Shown here in pieces: positions 26,334-34,480 of a stretch of DNA of 41,187 bases (position 1 is the stretch's first letter; every line of letters begins with the position of its first letter). The translations under genes were made by a program, and so were the position numbers. This stretch comes from Acidobacteriota bacterium (lineage in GTDB: Bacteria; Acidobacteriota; G020349885). Location of the stretch: assembly GCA_020349885.1 (NCBI GenBank), contig CP070701.1, positions 544,179 through 585,365 on the forward strand, read 5' to 3'. The notes below the pieces were generated by a model that saw only the letters and a list, made by a program, of their open reading frames with translations, was not told the origin of the DNA and did not search any database.

Positions 26334-26798
26334 ATGTTTCCCGAAGCGCTTAAACAAGACATACGGAATCTGCAAGGCGAATTTCCCGAGAAACGCTCCG
26401 CCCTCATCCCTGCCCTCTGGCGCGTTCAGGAGGAGTTCGGCTACATCTCCACCGAGGCGTGCGAAGAGCTGGCGGCGCTTCTCGACTGCACGGCGGCCCA
26501 CGTGAAGGAGGTGCTTTCCTTCTACACGATGTTCTACAAAAAGCCCATGGGCAAGCACCAGATTCGCGTCTGCAAGACGCTCTCGTGCTGGCTCCTGGGG
26601 GCCGAAAAAGTGACCGAGCACCTCAAACAAAAACTCGGCGTAGAGCTCGGAGAGGCGACGCCGGAAGGAAAATTTTCCCTTGAGGTGGTCGAGTGCCTCG
26701 GGGCGTGCGACCAAGCTCCCGTCGTCCACGTTGACAAGACGCAGTACGGCAAGGTGACGCCGGAGGCAGCCGAGAAGCTGATTCAGGAACTGAAATAA
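26334..26798 (+). CDS. nuoE: NADH-quinone oxidoreductase subunit E
   Basis: 154-residue 24-kDa-type subunit carrying a 2Fe-2S cluster. The four ligands are C-x4-C (CKTLSC) and C-x3-C (ECLGACDQAP). The N-terminal PEKRSALIPALWRVQEEFGYIS is typical. ATG 26334 is chosen because family members begin around MFxxE; an in-frame GTG at 26322, overlapping the nuoD stop, is the alternative. It abuts nuoF with no gap. Confidence 0.95.
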   Translation: MFPEALKQDIRNLQGEFPEKRSALIPALWRVQEEFGYISTEACEELAALLDCTAAHVKEVLSFYTMFYKKPMGKHQIRVCKTLSCWLLGAEKVTEHLKQKLGVELGEATPEGKFSLEVVECLGACDQAPVVHVDKTQYGKVTPEAAEKLIQELK

Positions 26799-28076
26799 AT
26801 GCAACCCGTCCTCACAAAAAACATCAACACCCCCGACAGCCACCGCCTCTCCGTGTACGAGGCTAACGGCGGCTATCAGGCCTTGAAGAAGGCGCTCACG
26901 CAGATGAAGCCGCAGGACGTTATCGACGCCGTCAAAGCGTCCGGGCTCCGCGGGCGCGGCGGCGCGGGCTTTCCGTGCGGCGTCAAGTGGAATTTTATGC
27001 CGAAGGAGAAGAAGGGGCCGCACTACCTCGCTTGCAACGCCGACGAGGGCGAGCCCGGCACCTTCAAGGACATCGTTCTCATGAACAAGGACCCGCACCT
27101 CGTCATCGAAGGCTGCGCCATCTCGTCCTACGCAATCCAGGCCGACACCTGCTTCATCTACATCAGGGGAGAATTCTGGGACGGCTACAAGATATTGAAA
27201 GAAGCCATCGCCGAGGCCGAGCGCGCGGGTTACCTCGGCGAAAACATCCTCGGCTCCGGCTACAGCCTGCGCATGATTCTTTATAAGGGCGCGGGCGCCT
27301 ACATCTGCGGTGAGGAAACGTCCCTGATGGAGTCCACCGAGAGCAACCGCGGCATGCCGCGCTTGAGGCCGCCCGTCCCCGCCCAGCGCGGCATCTACGG
27401 CCACCCGACCACCGTGAACAACGTCGAGACCCTGTCGAACGTGCCCTTCATCGTCGAGCGCGGCGTCGACTGGTACAAGAGCCTCGGCACCAACGAGCGG
27501 AACACCGGCCCCAAGCTCTACTGCCTGAGCGGCCACGTCGAGCGCCCCGGCGTCTACGAGGACGAGCTCGGCATCCCGCTCCGCAAGATCATCGAAGAGT
27601 ACGGCGGCGGCGTGCGCGGCGGCAAAAAATTGAAGGCCGTCTGCCCCGGGGGTACATCGTCGGCGTTCATGACGCCGGACCAGATCGACACGCCGATGGA
27701 CTTCGACTCCGTCATGGAGGCGGGCTCGATGCTCGGCTCGGCGGCCATCGTCGTCCTCGACGAAACGGTTTGCCTGGTGCAGGCCGCCGTGAACGTCATG
27801 GAGTTTTACCACCACGAATCGTGCGGCCAGTGCACGCCCTGCCGCGAGGGCTGCGGCTGGCTGCTGAAAATCCTCCGCCGCATCGAGGCGGGCAAGGGCG
27901 CAAAAGAAGACCTGGATCTGCTCCTCGACATCATGGACAACATGAAGGGCAACACCATATGCGCCTTCGGCGACGGTGCCTGCATGGCCCCCGAGAGCCT
28001 CATCCGCAAATGGCGCCCGGAGTTCGAGGCGCACATCACCGGGAAGCGGTGCCCGTTCAACGGGCGGGGCGGCTAA
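26799..28076 (+). CDS. nuoF: NADH-quinone oxidoreductase subunit F
   Basis: 425-residue NADH- and FMN-binding subunit of complex I. Motifs: GLRGRGGAGFPCGVKW (NADH site), CNADEGEPGTFKD (FMN site), GAGAYICGEETSLMES, and the 4Fe-4S ligands ESCGQCTPCREG plus a later cysteine in NTICAFGDGA. The start codon directly follows the nuoE TAA, so the two are coupled. The order D-E-F followed by hflK is unusual. Confidence 0.97.
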   Translation: MQPVLTKNINTPDSHRLSVYEANGGYQALKKALTQMKPQDVIDAVKASGLRGRGGAGFPCGVKWNFMPKEKKGPHYLACNADEGEPGTFKDIVLMNKDPHLVIEGCAISSYAIQADTCFIYIRGEFWDGYKILKEAIAEAERAGYLGENILGSGYSLRMILYKGAGAYICGEETSLMESTESNRGMPRLRPPVPAQRGIYGHPTTVNNVETLSNVPFIVERGVDWYKSLGTNERNTGPKLYCLSGHVERPGVYEDELGIPLRKIIEEYGGGVRGGKKLKAVCPGGTSSAFMTPDQIDTPMDFDSVMEAGSMLGSAAIVVLDETVCLVQAAVNVMEFYHHESCGQCTPCREGCGWLLKILRRIEAGKGAKEDLDLLLDIMDNMKGNTICAFGDGACMAPESLIRKWRPEFEAHITGKRCPFNGRGG

Positions 28077-28126
28077 GCTGCCCGCTTCACGGCGAGTGCC
28101 GCCTCAAAGCAAAACCGCCCCTCCCT

Positions 28127-28155
28127 TGTTGATACGCTTGCCGCTTTCCTATAAA
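28127..28155 (+). promoter_or_regulatory. Possible promoter of hflKC
   Basis: TGTTGA (28127-28132), 17-bp spacer, TATAAA (28150-28155). The alternative -35, TTGATA (28129-28134), would give a 15-bp spacer. It lies 11 bases before the hflK ATG. Confidence 0.4.
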
Positions 28156-28166
28156 CTGATGCCTCG

Positions 28167-29171
28167 ATGAACAACATCCGCGACATACAGGACATACGCG
28201 AGCACCTGCCCAACATGCCCGACCCCAGGAAGCTCGCCAGGGGCGTTGGCGGCTTCATCGGCGTGCTGCTCCTGGTGTTTCTCATCCTCACGGCCGCCTA
28301 CACCGTGAAAGCCGAGTCGGTGGGCGTGGTGCTGCGCTTCGGGAAATACATAAAAACGGTCGAGCCGGGCCTCCATTTCAAAATCCCCTTCGGCGTGGAC
28401 CGAGTCTACAAAGTGCCCGTGCGGCAGATCCGCAAGCAGGAATTCGGCTACCGCACCCAGGAAGCCGGCGTCCGCACCCAGTACGAGCCGGGCAAGCGCT
28501 ACGAGGAGGAGATGCTCATGCTGACGGGGGACCTGAACATCGCCGAGGTGCAGTGGGCGGTGCAGTACCGGATCTCGGATTCCTACCTGTACCTCTTCAA
28601 GAACCGGAATCCAGAAGAAGCCCTGCGCGACGTGTCGGAGGCCGTGATGCGAAGCACCGTCGGAGACTACACGGCGGACGAGGTGCTCACGCAGGGACGC
28701 GCCGAGGTGTCCGTCAAGGTTCATGAGCGGATGCAAGAGATTCTCGACTCCTACGAGACGGGCATCCAGCTCGTGACGGTCAAGCTGCAGGACGTGCACC
28801 CGCCGGACCCCGTGAAGCCCTCGTTCAACGAGGTCAACGAGGCGCGCCAGGAACAGGAGCGGATGATAAACAACGCGTGGGAGATGTACAACAAGGAAAT
28901 TCCGAAAGCCCAGGGAAAGGCCCAGCAGGTCATCGCCGAAGCCGAGGGCTACGCCACCGACCGCGTCAACCGCGCCCGCGGAGACGCCGCGAAATTTCTC
29001 TCCATCCACGAAGAATACCGCAAGGCGCCCGACGTCACGCGCCGCCGCATGTACGTGGAAACGATGTCCCAGATCCTGCCGCACGTCGAGGACATCTACG
29101 TTATTGACGAATCGCAAAAGGGGCTGGTGCCGCTCCTTCAGCTCCTGGGGCGCGAGGGACAGGCAAAATGA
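28167..29171 (+). CDS. hflK: Membrane protease regulator HflK
   Basis: 334-residue SPFH/band-7 protein that assembles with HflC into a cage around FtsH. One membrane span (about residues 29-46) is followed by the band-7 domain (AESVGVVLRFGKYIKTVEPGLHFKIPFGVDRV). A long coiled-coil rich in Ala/Glu/Arg follows (NEARQEQERMINNAWEMYNKEIPKAQGKAQQVIAEAEGYATDRVNRARGDAAKF). It lacks the glycine-rich N-terminal tail of E. coli HflK. Its stop overlaps the hflC start by ATGA. Confidence 0.94.
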   Translation: MNNIRDIQDIREHLPNMPDPRKLARGVGGFIGVLLLVFLILTAAYTVKAESVGVVLRFGKYIKTVEPGLHFKIPFGVDRVYKVPVRQIRKQEFGYRTQEAGVRTQYEPGKRYEEEMLMLTGDLNIAEVQWAVQYRISDSYLYLFKNRNPEEALRDVSEAVMRSTVGDYTADEVLTQGRAEVSVKVHERMQEILDSYETGIQLVTVKLQDVHPPDPVKPSFNEVNEARQEQERMINNAWEMYNKEIPKAQGKAQQVIAEAEGYATDRVNRARGDAAKFLSIHEEYRKAPDVTRRRMYVETMSQILPHVEDIYVIDESQKGLVPLLQLLGREGQAK

Positions 29172-30103
29172 AGAACCCCGCGGCTATTCTCATCGCGCTC
29201 GTGGTGCTCCTGGTACTGGTGTTCGGGGGCTTTTTCGTCGTGTCGGAATACGAGCAGGCCGTGGTGACGCGCTTCCAGGAGCCCGTGCGCACCGTGCTCG
29301 AGCCGGGCCTTAAAATAAAAATTCCGATCATCGAGCAGGTGCTCCGCTTCGACAAGCGCATTCTCGAATGGGACGGCTACCCGGAGCAAATTCCCACGAA
29401 CGACAACAAGTACATCTACCTCGACACCATGGCGCGGTGGCGCATCGTGGACCCGCTCCTCTTCCTGCAGAGCCTGCGCGACGAGCGCCGCGCCCAGTCG
29501 CGCCTCGACGACATCATCGACGCGGCGGCGCGCGACATGGTGGCGAGCCACGTGCTCATCGACGCCGTGCGCACGAGCGACCGCATCCTGGAAGTCCATC
29601 AAGAAGACTCGCGCTTCGATCTGGACCCCGAGCAGGTGGGAAAAATCTCCGTCGGGCGGGAGGAGTTGGCGCGGAAAATTCTGGAGAACGCGAGGGTTCT
29701 CGTGGCGGCCATGGGCATCGAACTCCTGGACGTGCGCATCAAGCGCATCAACTACATCGAGTCGGTGCGCCAGAAAGTGTACGACCGCATGATCAGCGGG
29801 CAGAAGCGCATCGCGGCGCGCTACCGCTCGGAGGGCGAAGGCAAGCACGCGGAGATCGTGGGAGGGATGAACCGCGAGCTCAAGAAAATCACCTCCGAGG
29901 CCTACCGCGAAGCGCAGGAAATCAAGGGCAAGGCCGACGGCAAGGCCACGCGCATCTACGCTTCGGCCTACAACAGGGCGCCCGAGTTTTATTCCTTCCT
30001 GCAGACGCTCGAGTCCTACCGCACCACCGTCAAGGGCAATTCCCGCCTCATCCTCACCACGGACAGCGACTTCTACAAGTACCTAAAGTCGGCCAAGCCC
30101 TAG
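29168..30103 (+). CDS. hflC: Membrane protease regulator HflC
   Basis: 311-residue SPFH partner of HflK. Membrane span at about 5-24, band-7 domain with YEQAVVTRFQEPVRTVLEPGLKIKIPIIEQVLRFDKRILEWDGYPEQIPTNDNKYIYLDT, and the typical late segment YNRAPEFYSFLQTLESYRTTVKGNSRLILTTDSDFYKYL. It is translationally coupled to hflK. A GC-rich hairpin follows the stop. Confidence 0.96.
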   Translation: MKNPAAILIALVVLLVLVFGGFFVVSEYEQAVVTRFQEPVRTVLEPGLKIKIPIIEQVLRFDKRILEWDGYPEQIPTNDNKYIYLDTMARWRIVDPLLFLQSLRDERRAQSRLDDIIDAAARDMVASHVLIDAVRTSDRILEVHQEDSRFDLDPEQVGKISVGREELARKILENARVLVAAMGIELLDVRIKRINYIESVRQKVYDRMISGQKRIAARYRSEGEGKHAEIVGGMNRELKKITSEAYREAQEIKGKADGKATRIYASAYNRAPEFYSFLQTLESYRTTVKGNSRLILTTDSDFYKYLKSAKP

Positions 30104-30115
30104 GCGGCGCGCTTC

Positions 30116-30155
30116 GGCCCAGCGGGGCGCCCCCGCTCGGCCCGGATGCTTTTTC
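30116..30155 (+). terminator. Probable terminator downstream of hflC
   Basis: AGCGGGG and CCCCGCT (30121-30137) form a 7-bp stem, extendable by flanking GGCC-type bases, with TTTTT starting about 13 bases later. The distance from stem to T-run is longer than ideal. Confidence 0.4.
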
Positions 30156-30156
30156 C

Positions 30157-31230
30157 TCAGTCCGCCCTTCCGAACGGCAGCGCCGGCTCCGCACCCGCTT
30201 CCTCAGGCTCGTACGTTTCCTCCTCCTCATCAGAAACGTCCGCAAAGCCGTATCGGGCGAGCACGGCGTCCGCCATCGCGCGGACGCGGCGCGTGTAGGC
30301 CTCCGGGGGCTGGGAGGCGCTCCCGTAGGCGCGGCGGTAGCGGGCCAGGAGGTGCGGGAACTCGCGTTGAAGAAACGAGAAGAAATGGCGCTTCGTGGTT
30401 GACTTAAGGGACAGGAAACCTGCGTGGACAAATACCGCTCCGGCATCCTGGGCGCGCGCTGCGAGGGCCTCCACGTTGGCGCGGTGGTCGGTCAAAAGAG
30501 GAAGCAGGGGAATCATATGGATGCCGGCATGGAGGCCCGCCCTGGCGAGTGTCTCGACGGCGCGAAGGCGCGCCTCGGGCGTGGGAGCGTTCGGCTCGAG
30601 CCGGGCGATTCTTGCGCGGTCAAGGCTGACGAGGGACAGGTACACCGTCAAGCTTGAACGACGGTCGAGCTCCCGCAGCACATCGAGGTCGCGTGTGATG
30701 AGCGTGGATTTCGTCGTGACGGAAACGTTCAGCCCCTCGTGCCGGGCGAGCTCCTTCAGGATTCCGCGCGTGATCTCGAATTTCCTCTCGGCCGGCTGGT
30801 ACGGGTCGGTCGCGGTGCCGACGGCGATCCGTTTGTCCCGAACGCGCGGGGGACTGAGCGTCCGGCGCAAAACTTTCGGCGCGTTCCGCTTCACGTAAAT
30901 GACGCGGGAAAAGTCGTTCGTGTCGAGGTGCTCCAGGAACTCGTGCGTGTAGCGGGCGTAGCAGTAGGCGCAGTTGAGCTCGCAGCCGCGGTAGGGGTTG
31001 ACGGTGTAGCAGCCCTCAAAGGCGCCCTCGGCGGACCAGTTGAGCACGGAGCGGGCGTTCATCTGGACGTAGGTCACGTCGCGCGGCGCGAGCGTTTCGC
31101 GCGAGACGTCTCCTTCGGCTCCGCTCAGGACAGGTTTCAGGTAGCGGTGCTTCTCCGCGACGACGCCCCCGACGACGGGCGGCGGCATTACCTCGGGAAT
31201 GAGGGGCTTCAGCGCTTCAGACACACTCAA
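30157..31230 (-). CDS. Radical SAM protein (SPL-like, PA0069/Rv2578c type)
   Basis: 357 residues. The cluster motif C83-x3-C87-x2-C90 (CELNCAYCYA) is preceded by NPYRGCELNC, typical of the spore-photoproduct-lyase-like group of uncharacterised radical SAM proteins. Later blocks are GTATDPYQPAERKFEITRGIL, VTTKSTLITRDLDVL, RLEPNAPTPEARLRAVETLARAGLHAGIHMIPLLP, and the late H-A-G-F-L-S-L segment. The C-terminal tail is acidic. Residues 32-42 (KPVLSGAEGDV) are encoded by a palindromic repeat (31111-31134) that looks inserted in frame. The start is TTG at 31230 or GTG at 31224. The nitroreductase gene ends only six bases upstream, so the two are probably one unit. Substrate unknown. Confidence 0.85.
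   Translation of the reverse strand: MSVSEALKPLIPEVMPPPVVGGVVAEKHRYLKPVLSGAEGDVSRETLAPRDVTYVQMNARSVLNWSAEGAFEGCYTVNPYRGCELNCAYCYARYTHEFLEHLDTNDFSRVIYVKRNAPKVLRRTLSPPRVRDKRIAVGTATDPYQPAERKFEITRGILKELARHEGLNVSVTTKSTLITRDLDVLRELDRRSSLTVYLSLVSLDRARIARLEPNAPTPEARLRAVETLARAGLHAGIHMIPLLPLLTDHRANVEALAARAQDAGAVFVHAGFLSLKSTTKRHFFSFLQREFPHLLARYRRAYGSASQPPEAYTRRVRAMADAVLARYGFADVSDEEEETYEPEEAGAEPALPFGRAD
31111..31134. repeat. REP-like palindromic element inside the radical SAM gene
   Basis: TCCTTCGGCTCCGCTCAGGA has TCCT/AGGA ends and a GC-rich core. The first 16 bases recur exactly at 31809-31824. Elements of the form CCTGAGCGGAGxCGAAGG are common interspersed repeats in many environmental bacterial genomes. 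Confidence 0.6.
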
Positions 31231-31236
31231 ATTCTC

Positions 31237-31770
31237 TTAATACTTGTGAGGCTGCAACTGAATTTCTTCTATGCTTTTTCTCGATGTCGGCTCAGGTTGT
31301 TCGGCGGGATAACCTACCGTTATGACAAACAGAACAAAATTCTCTGTCGGAATGCCGAGAACTTCCTTTATTTTTTCCTTCTTAACCCAACCGATATAAC
31401 AAGTTCCCAAGCCCAATTCCGTCGCTCTCAATACCAAGAAAGAAGAGGCTATCGACAAATCCCTAATTGCACGAATCTTTCTAGGCGCATCCCATTCTTC
31501 ATCATGCTCCGTGTATGCACCGGGTTCTGCACAACATACTATAATCGCCGGTGCCTTATAAACAAAAGCTTGCGCGAAAACTTTGTTCTTTCTTAATTTA
31601 GCCTTTGTCTCACCGTCCTTTACAATAAAATATTTCGACGGCTGAGCATTCCTTCCGGAAGGGGCCAGTCTTGCCGCATCAATCAATTTTCTGAGTAAAC
31701 GGTCCGGTACCTCTCTTTTCTCATATTTCCTTACGCTGCCTCTTTCTTCTATTGCTTTTTTCACGTCCAT
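31237..31770 (-). CDS. Nitroreductase-family flavoprotein
   Basis: 177 residues. The FMN-binding opening RGSVRKYEKREVPDRLLRKLIDAARLAPSGRNAQPSKYFIV is the nitroreductase signature. The later segment LRATELGLGTCYIGWVKKEKIKEVLGIP, followed by a strand and VGYPAEQP, is also typical. The family reduces nitro groups, quinones or other substrates with NAD(P)H; the native substrate is unknown. AGGT precedes the ATG at a good distance. The gene is clearly AT-richer than the radical SAM gene that follows, which suggests transfer together with TcmP upstream. Confidence 0.92.
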   Translation of the reverse strand: MDVKKAIEERGSVRKYEKREVPDRLLRKLIDAARLAPSGRNAQPSKYFIVKDGETKAKLRKNKVFAQAFVYKAPAIIVCCAEPGAYTEHDEEWDAPRKIRAIRDLSIASSFLVLRATELGLGTCYIGWVKKEKIKEVLGIPTENFVLFVITVGYPAEQPEPTSRKSIEEIQLQPHKY

Positions 31771-31900
31771 GAGTTGACCTCATTTAGGGGTGTTTGCGGG
31801 CACTCGTGTCCTTCGGCTCCGCTCCCCGCTCCGCCATTGCACTCCGCGGCGGCGGCAGGGTCTCGGGGAGGAGGAGATTAATTTTTTCGATCAAGATACA
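31769..31900. other. Spacer between TcmP and nitroreductase genes with a repeat fragment
   Basis: 130 bases without a gene. It contains the second copy of the TCCTTCGGCTCCGCTC motif (31809-31824) in a GC-rich patch flanked by AT-rich DNA, and a small inverted repeat TGAG/CTCA (31769-31781) that overlaps the nitroreductase start codon and includes its ribosome site. No clear terminator is seen. Confidence 0.5.
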
Positions 31901-33001
31901 TCATCTCCTAAAAGTCACCATTGTCCCATCAGCAAATGTTCCTTTCTTCCGCACCTTACCATCTTGCTTTCGCGATGCAACTTCGACCTTACCATTATCC
32001 CGCTCCTCTTCTGCCTTTAAGACTCGGTTCCTGTGTTTTCGTAAAAAAGCAGTCTCATCTTCCACGTATTGGGTTACATCCCGCGCATTCACAGTTTTTC
32101 CACCAAATCTTGCTATCAGAATTTTTAACAAGGTCGGCACATAGCTATCATCAAAAAGGATGCTTTGATTAGGATCCGTAGCATCCGAGAAACGAAATTC
32201 ACCCTTGGGATCCACTGTCCACATAGCCTCTTTCATCTTGACATGGCCAAGGCGATCGTTCGTCGCAAAAAACAGATAATACTGTGTTCTGTCTCGATGA
32301 TCTTTCATTTCAAAATAACGCACAAATTTTGCTTGTTTCATGAGTTGTTGCTGATAAAGCTTTCGTAACGCAGTCCTCCTATCTCCGCTGGAGTGAGCAA
32401 TCTCTATAACTTCTTCGGTGCCAAACGTCTCACTTATATGTCGAGCAATGCTTTCTTCTGGATGCTCAAGAAAACGATTTATTCCATCGACATTTAGGTT
32501 TATAAAAGCCTCGCAACTTCGGTGTTTTAATAAACCATGTACTATCTTTAAAGGAATACCAGAAAAGCCAAAAGGATCAATAAAAGCAAACGTGGGGGCT
32601 AATCCAAGCCCGTTTTTTTCCATGGATTCCAGCAAGGGTAAAAACTTCTCATGGAATTTCCCGCACTCTGGAGGCCTGATTGTAAAAGAATCAGGCCATT
32701 TCCTACTGGCAATCTTTTCCCTTAGATGAAGAATTCTGTCTTCATCCTCATCAATGAACCAGAAAACTGCTTCGCCCTTCAGACGCCTGCTATGAGGTTC
32801 TGCCGCCTCAAGGGCTACAATCGGCGATCCCTTTTCTTCTTTTTCATATTCTCCTGGCCCGCAAAATCCATCAACGTACATACAACGAGGAAATCTGCTT
32901 CCGACTATACCAAACCAGGCACCTAGGTAGCGGCGCAGGATCTCATGCTTTGCCTTAGTATGTGGTTCGATTTTCCAAATTTTTGTTGTCGGAACAGCCA
33001 T
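31901..33001 (-). CDS. tcmP: Three-Cys-motif partner protein TcmP
   Basis: 366 residues. It matches the TcmP family, named for proteins encoded beside three-Cys-motif (Gp37/Gp68) proteins, as here. The N-terminal part shows HTKAKHEILRRYLGAW, then YVDGFCGPGEY (42-52), which resembles motif I of SAM-dependent methyltransferases, then FAFIDPFGFSGIP (138-150), where DPFG resembles the catalytic motif IV. I therefore infer a Rossmann-type, possibly methyltransferase-like fold; the activity is not established. Next blocks are INLNVDGINRF and a YYLFFATND strand late in the protein. The C-terminal 60 residues are highly charged (KAEEERDNGKVEVASRKQDGKVRKKG). It starts 11 bases after the DUF5131 stop, without a Shine-Dalgarno. 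It is much AT-richer than the flanks (42% G+C in 32401-32460). Confidence 0.88.
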   Translation of the reverse strand: MAVPTTKIWKIEPHTKAKHEILRRYLGAWFGIVGSRFPRCMYVDGFCGPGEYEKEEKGSPIVALEAAEPHSRRLKGEAVFWFIDEDEDRILHLREKIASRKWPDSFTIRPPECGKFHEKFLPLLESMEKNGLGLAPTFAFIDPFGFSGIPLKIVHGLLKHRSCEAFINLNVDGINRFLEHPEESIARHISETFGTEEVIEIAHSSGDRRTALRKLYQQQLMKQAKFVRYFEMKDHRDRTQYYLFFATNDRLGHVKMKEAMWTVDPKGEFRFSDATDPNQSILFDDSYVPTLLKILIARFGGKTVNARDVTQYVEDETAFLRKHRNRVLKAEEERDNGKVEVASRKQDGKVRKKGTFADGTMVTFRR

Positions 33002-33012
33002 GCTGGCAAATC

Positions 33013-33774
33013 TTACAGATGCAATTGAAACAAGTTTGGTGCCTGCTCATATCCTCCAACACGAGGGAGTTGATTCCAGTAACGTCGGTCTATCTTTCTT
33101 CCATTTTTCTTCTTATTAACCCCCCCCCACTGCTTAAAGAAAAACGGCACCTCGTAATCCCGACAACGGTCGCGGATCTGCCGCACCCATTCGGGACGCA
33201 TGGGCCGGGCGCGAGGCCCCGATTCCCCTCCCACGATGACCCAGTGAATCCTGGAGAGTGGTAGTTGCGGAATAGGCCCCAAGAGCGGCTCGGCGGACAG
33301 AAAACGAACCTTGGCCGGCACCTTCTGCAAGTCATGAACGCGAAATGTGTATTTCGCGCTCTCCACGGAGACGCCCATCCATATGTTTTCCGTCCACTCG
33401 ACGGCATGGCGGAGCTCAAGAAGGCGCCCGGAGCGCTTCGTGAGAATCTGAAAAATATGTTGTCGTGCCTTGTTCATGGTCGCAAACACGCGCTGGATGA
33501 ATTCGAGGGGAATCTCTTCGTGAAAGAGGTCGCTCATGGAGTTGACGAAGATGGTGCGCCGTCCCCGCCAAGATAGAGGCGCTTCGACAATATCCTCTTG
33601 TAGCTTTACTCGAAAGCCGTTTTGGTAGCGGGGCTGGCCCATCAGCCGAAGCAGGTGCGCCATGCGCTCGGCGTAGCAATTCTTGCAGCCCGGGCTGACC
33701 TTGGTGCAACCCGTGACCGGATTCCAAGTAGAGTCCGTCCACTCGATGGAAGACCGCGTCGCCATGATGTCCAT
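33013..33774 (-). CDS. Three-Cys-motif protein, phage Gp37/Gp68 family (DUF5131)
   Basis: 253 residues. The family hallmark is intact: [16 protein letters not shown] with C23-x6-C30-x2-C33 ([15 protein letters not shown]), then [61 protein letters not shown] and PFFFKQWGG. The cysteines resemble a radical-SAM-type cluster site, though the spacing is not CxxxCxxC. Function is unknown; members occur in phages and accessory regions. The start at 33774 has AAGGGG six bases upstream and shares one base with the lexA stop (TAATG), so it is coupled to lexA. A second ATG lies nine bases on. A run of nine G (33120-33128) encodes part of the QWGGVN segment. The last 25 residues are AT-rich and extend beyond the usual family end. 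Confidence 0.9.
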   Translation of the reverse strand: MDIMATRSSIEWTDSTWNPVTGCTKVSPGCKNCYAERMAHLLRLMGQPRYQNGFRVKLQEDIVEAPLSWRGRRTIFVNSMSDLFHEEIPLEFIQRVFATMNKARQHIFQILTKRSGRLLELRHAVEWTENIWMGVSVESAKYTFRVHDLQKVPAKVRFLSAEPLLGPIPQLPLSRIHWVIVGGESGPRARPMRPEWVRQIRDRCRDYEVPFFFKQWGGVNKKKNGRKIDRRYWNQLPRVGGYEQAPNLFQLHL

Positions 33775-34418
33775 TATACGCCCCTTCCGCCCCGCCGGAA
33801 CATTCTCCACACCGCCGTGACCACGCCCTGGATCCGCACGTCGGTCTCGTCGACGTAGATCGGCTCATAGTCGGCGTTTGCGGGCTCGAGCCGAATCTTG
33901 CGGCGCCCGGGGTCGCGGAAGAATTTTTTGACCGTCGCCTCGCCTCCAGAAAGGAGCGCCACGACAATCTCGCCGTCGCGCACCTCCCCGCGCGGCTCGA
34001 CAAGCAGAAAATCGCCGTCGAGTATGCCCTCCCCTTCCATCGAGTCGCCCATAGCGCGCAGGGCGTAGGTCTTGTCATTGCCCGCAGGAAGCGGCGCCTC
34101 CTCGCGGTGCTCGACGGCGTCGAGCGGCCGCCCCGCGGCGATGGAGCCGAGGAGGGGAACTTGCCCCGGAAGGGGGTGAATGTGGTCGTCGGGCAGGTTC
34201 CCCGAATCCTCTGCATCCATTGTGAGAACTATTCCGCGGCGGGCGTTCCAGGCGCGCTTGAGATATCCTTCCTCAGCGAGCGCCCGCACATGCTTGAACA
34301 CCGAATTCGTCGAGCGGTAACCGAATTCTTTCATGATCTCGTGGTACGAAGGCGCACAGCCCTCGCGCGCCATGTAGCGCCCAATAAAGTCCAGAACAGC
34401 CTTCCGCTTGGGTGTCAT
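33774..34418 (-). CDS. lexA: LexA SOS repressor
   Basis: 214 residues. An N-terminal winged helix-turn-helix ([53 protein letters not shown]) is followed by an S24 self-cleavage domain. The cleavage bond is A95-G96 (SIAAGRPL), the nucleophile is S126 (GDSMEGEGI), and the general base is K164 (ATVKKF). It represses DNA-damage genes and destroys itself when RecA is active. ATG 34418 is chosen because family members start here and because the promoter -10 is 10 bases upstream; codons further upstream overlap the promoter. As first gene of lexA-DUF5131-tcmP and a likely autoregulator, it would place the module under SOS control. Confidence 0.96.
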   Translation of the reverse strand: MTPKRKAVLDFIGRYMAREGCAPSYHEIMKEFGYRSTNSVFKHVRALAEEGYLKRAWNARRGIVLTMDAEDSGNLPDDHIHPLPGQVPLLGSIAAGRPLDAVEHREEAPLPAGNDKTYALRAMGDSMEGEGILDGDFLLVEPRGEVRDGEIVVALLSGGEATVKKFFRDPGRRKIRLEPANADYEPIYVDETDVRIQGVVTAVWRMFRRGGRGV

Positions 34419-34428
34419 CACAAAACCC

Positions 34429-34457
34429 AGCATAGGTGAAAATAAAGTGAAAGTCAA
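34429..34457 (-). promoter_or_regulatory. Promoter of lexA and the three-Cys module
   Basis: On the minus strand: TTGACT (34452-34457), 17-bp spacer, TATGCT (34429-34434). The leader would be about 3-4 nt with no Shine-Dalgarno. Confidence 0.8.
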
Positions 34458-34480
34458 TAGGTAAAAAAATTTTTTCTCCC

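Noticed and set aside
26133-28034. 633-codon minus-strand open frame opposite nuoD-F
   Set aside because: The plus strand encodes well-conserved complex I subunits; the antisense frame has no recognisable motif.
30157-31230. Spore photoproduct lyase
   Set aside because: The cluster motif and general layout are similar, but the protein better fits the uncharacterised PA0069/Rv2578c-type radical SAM group, and nothing here suggests sporulation.
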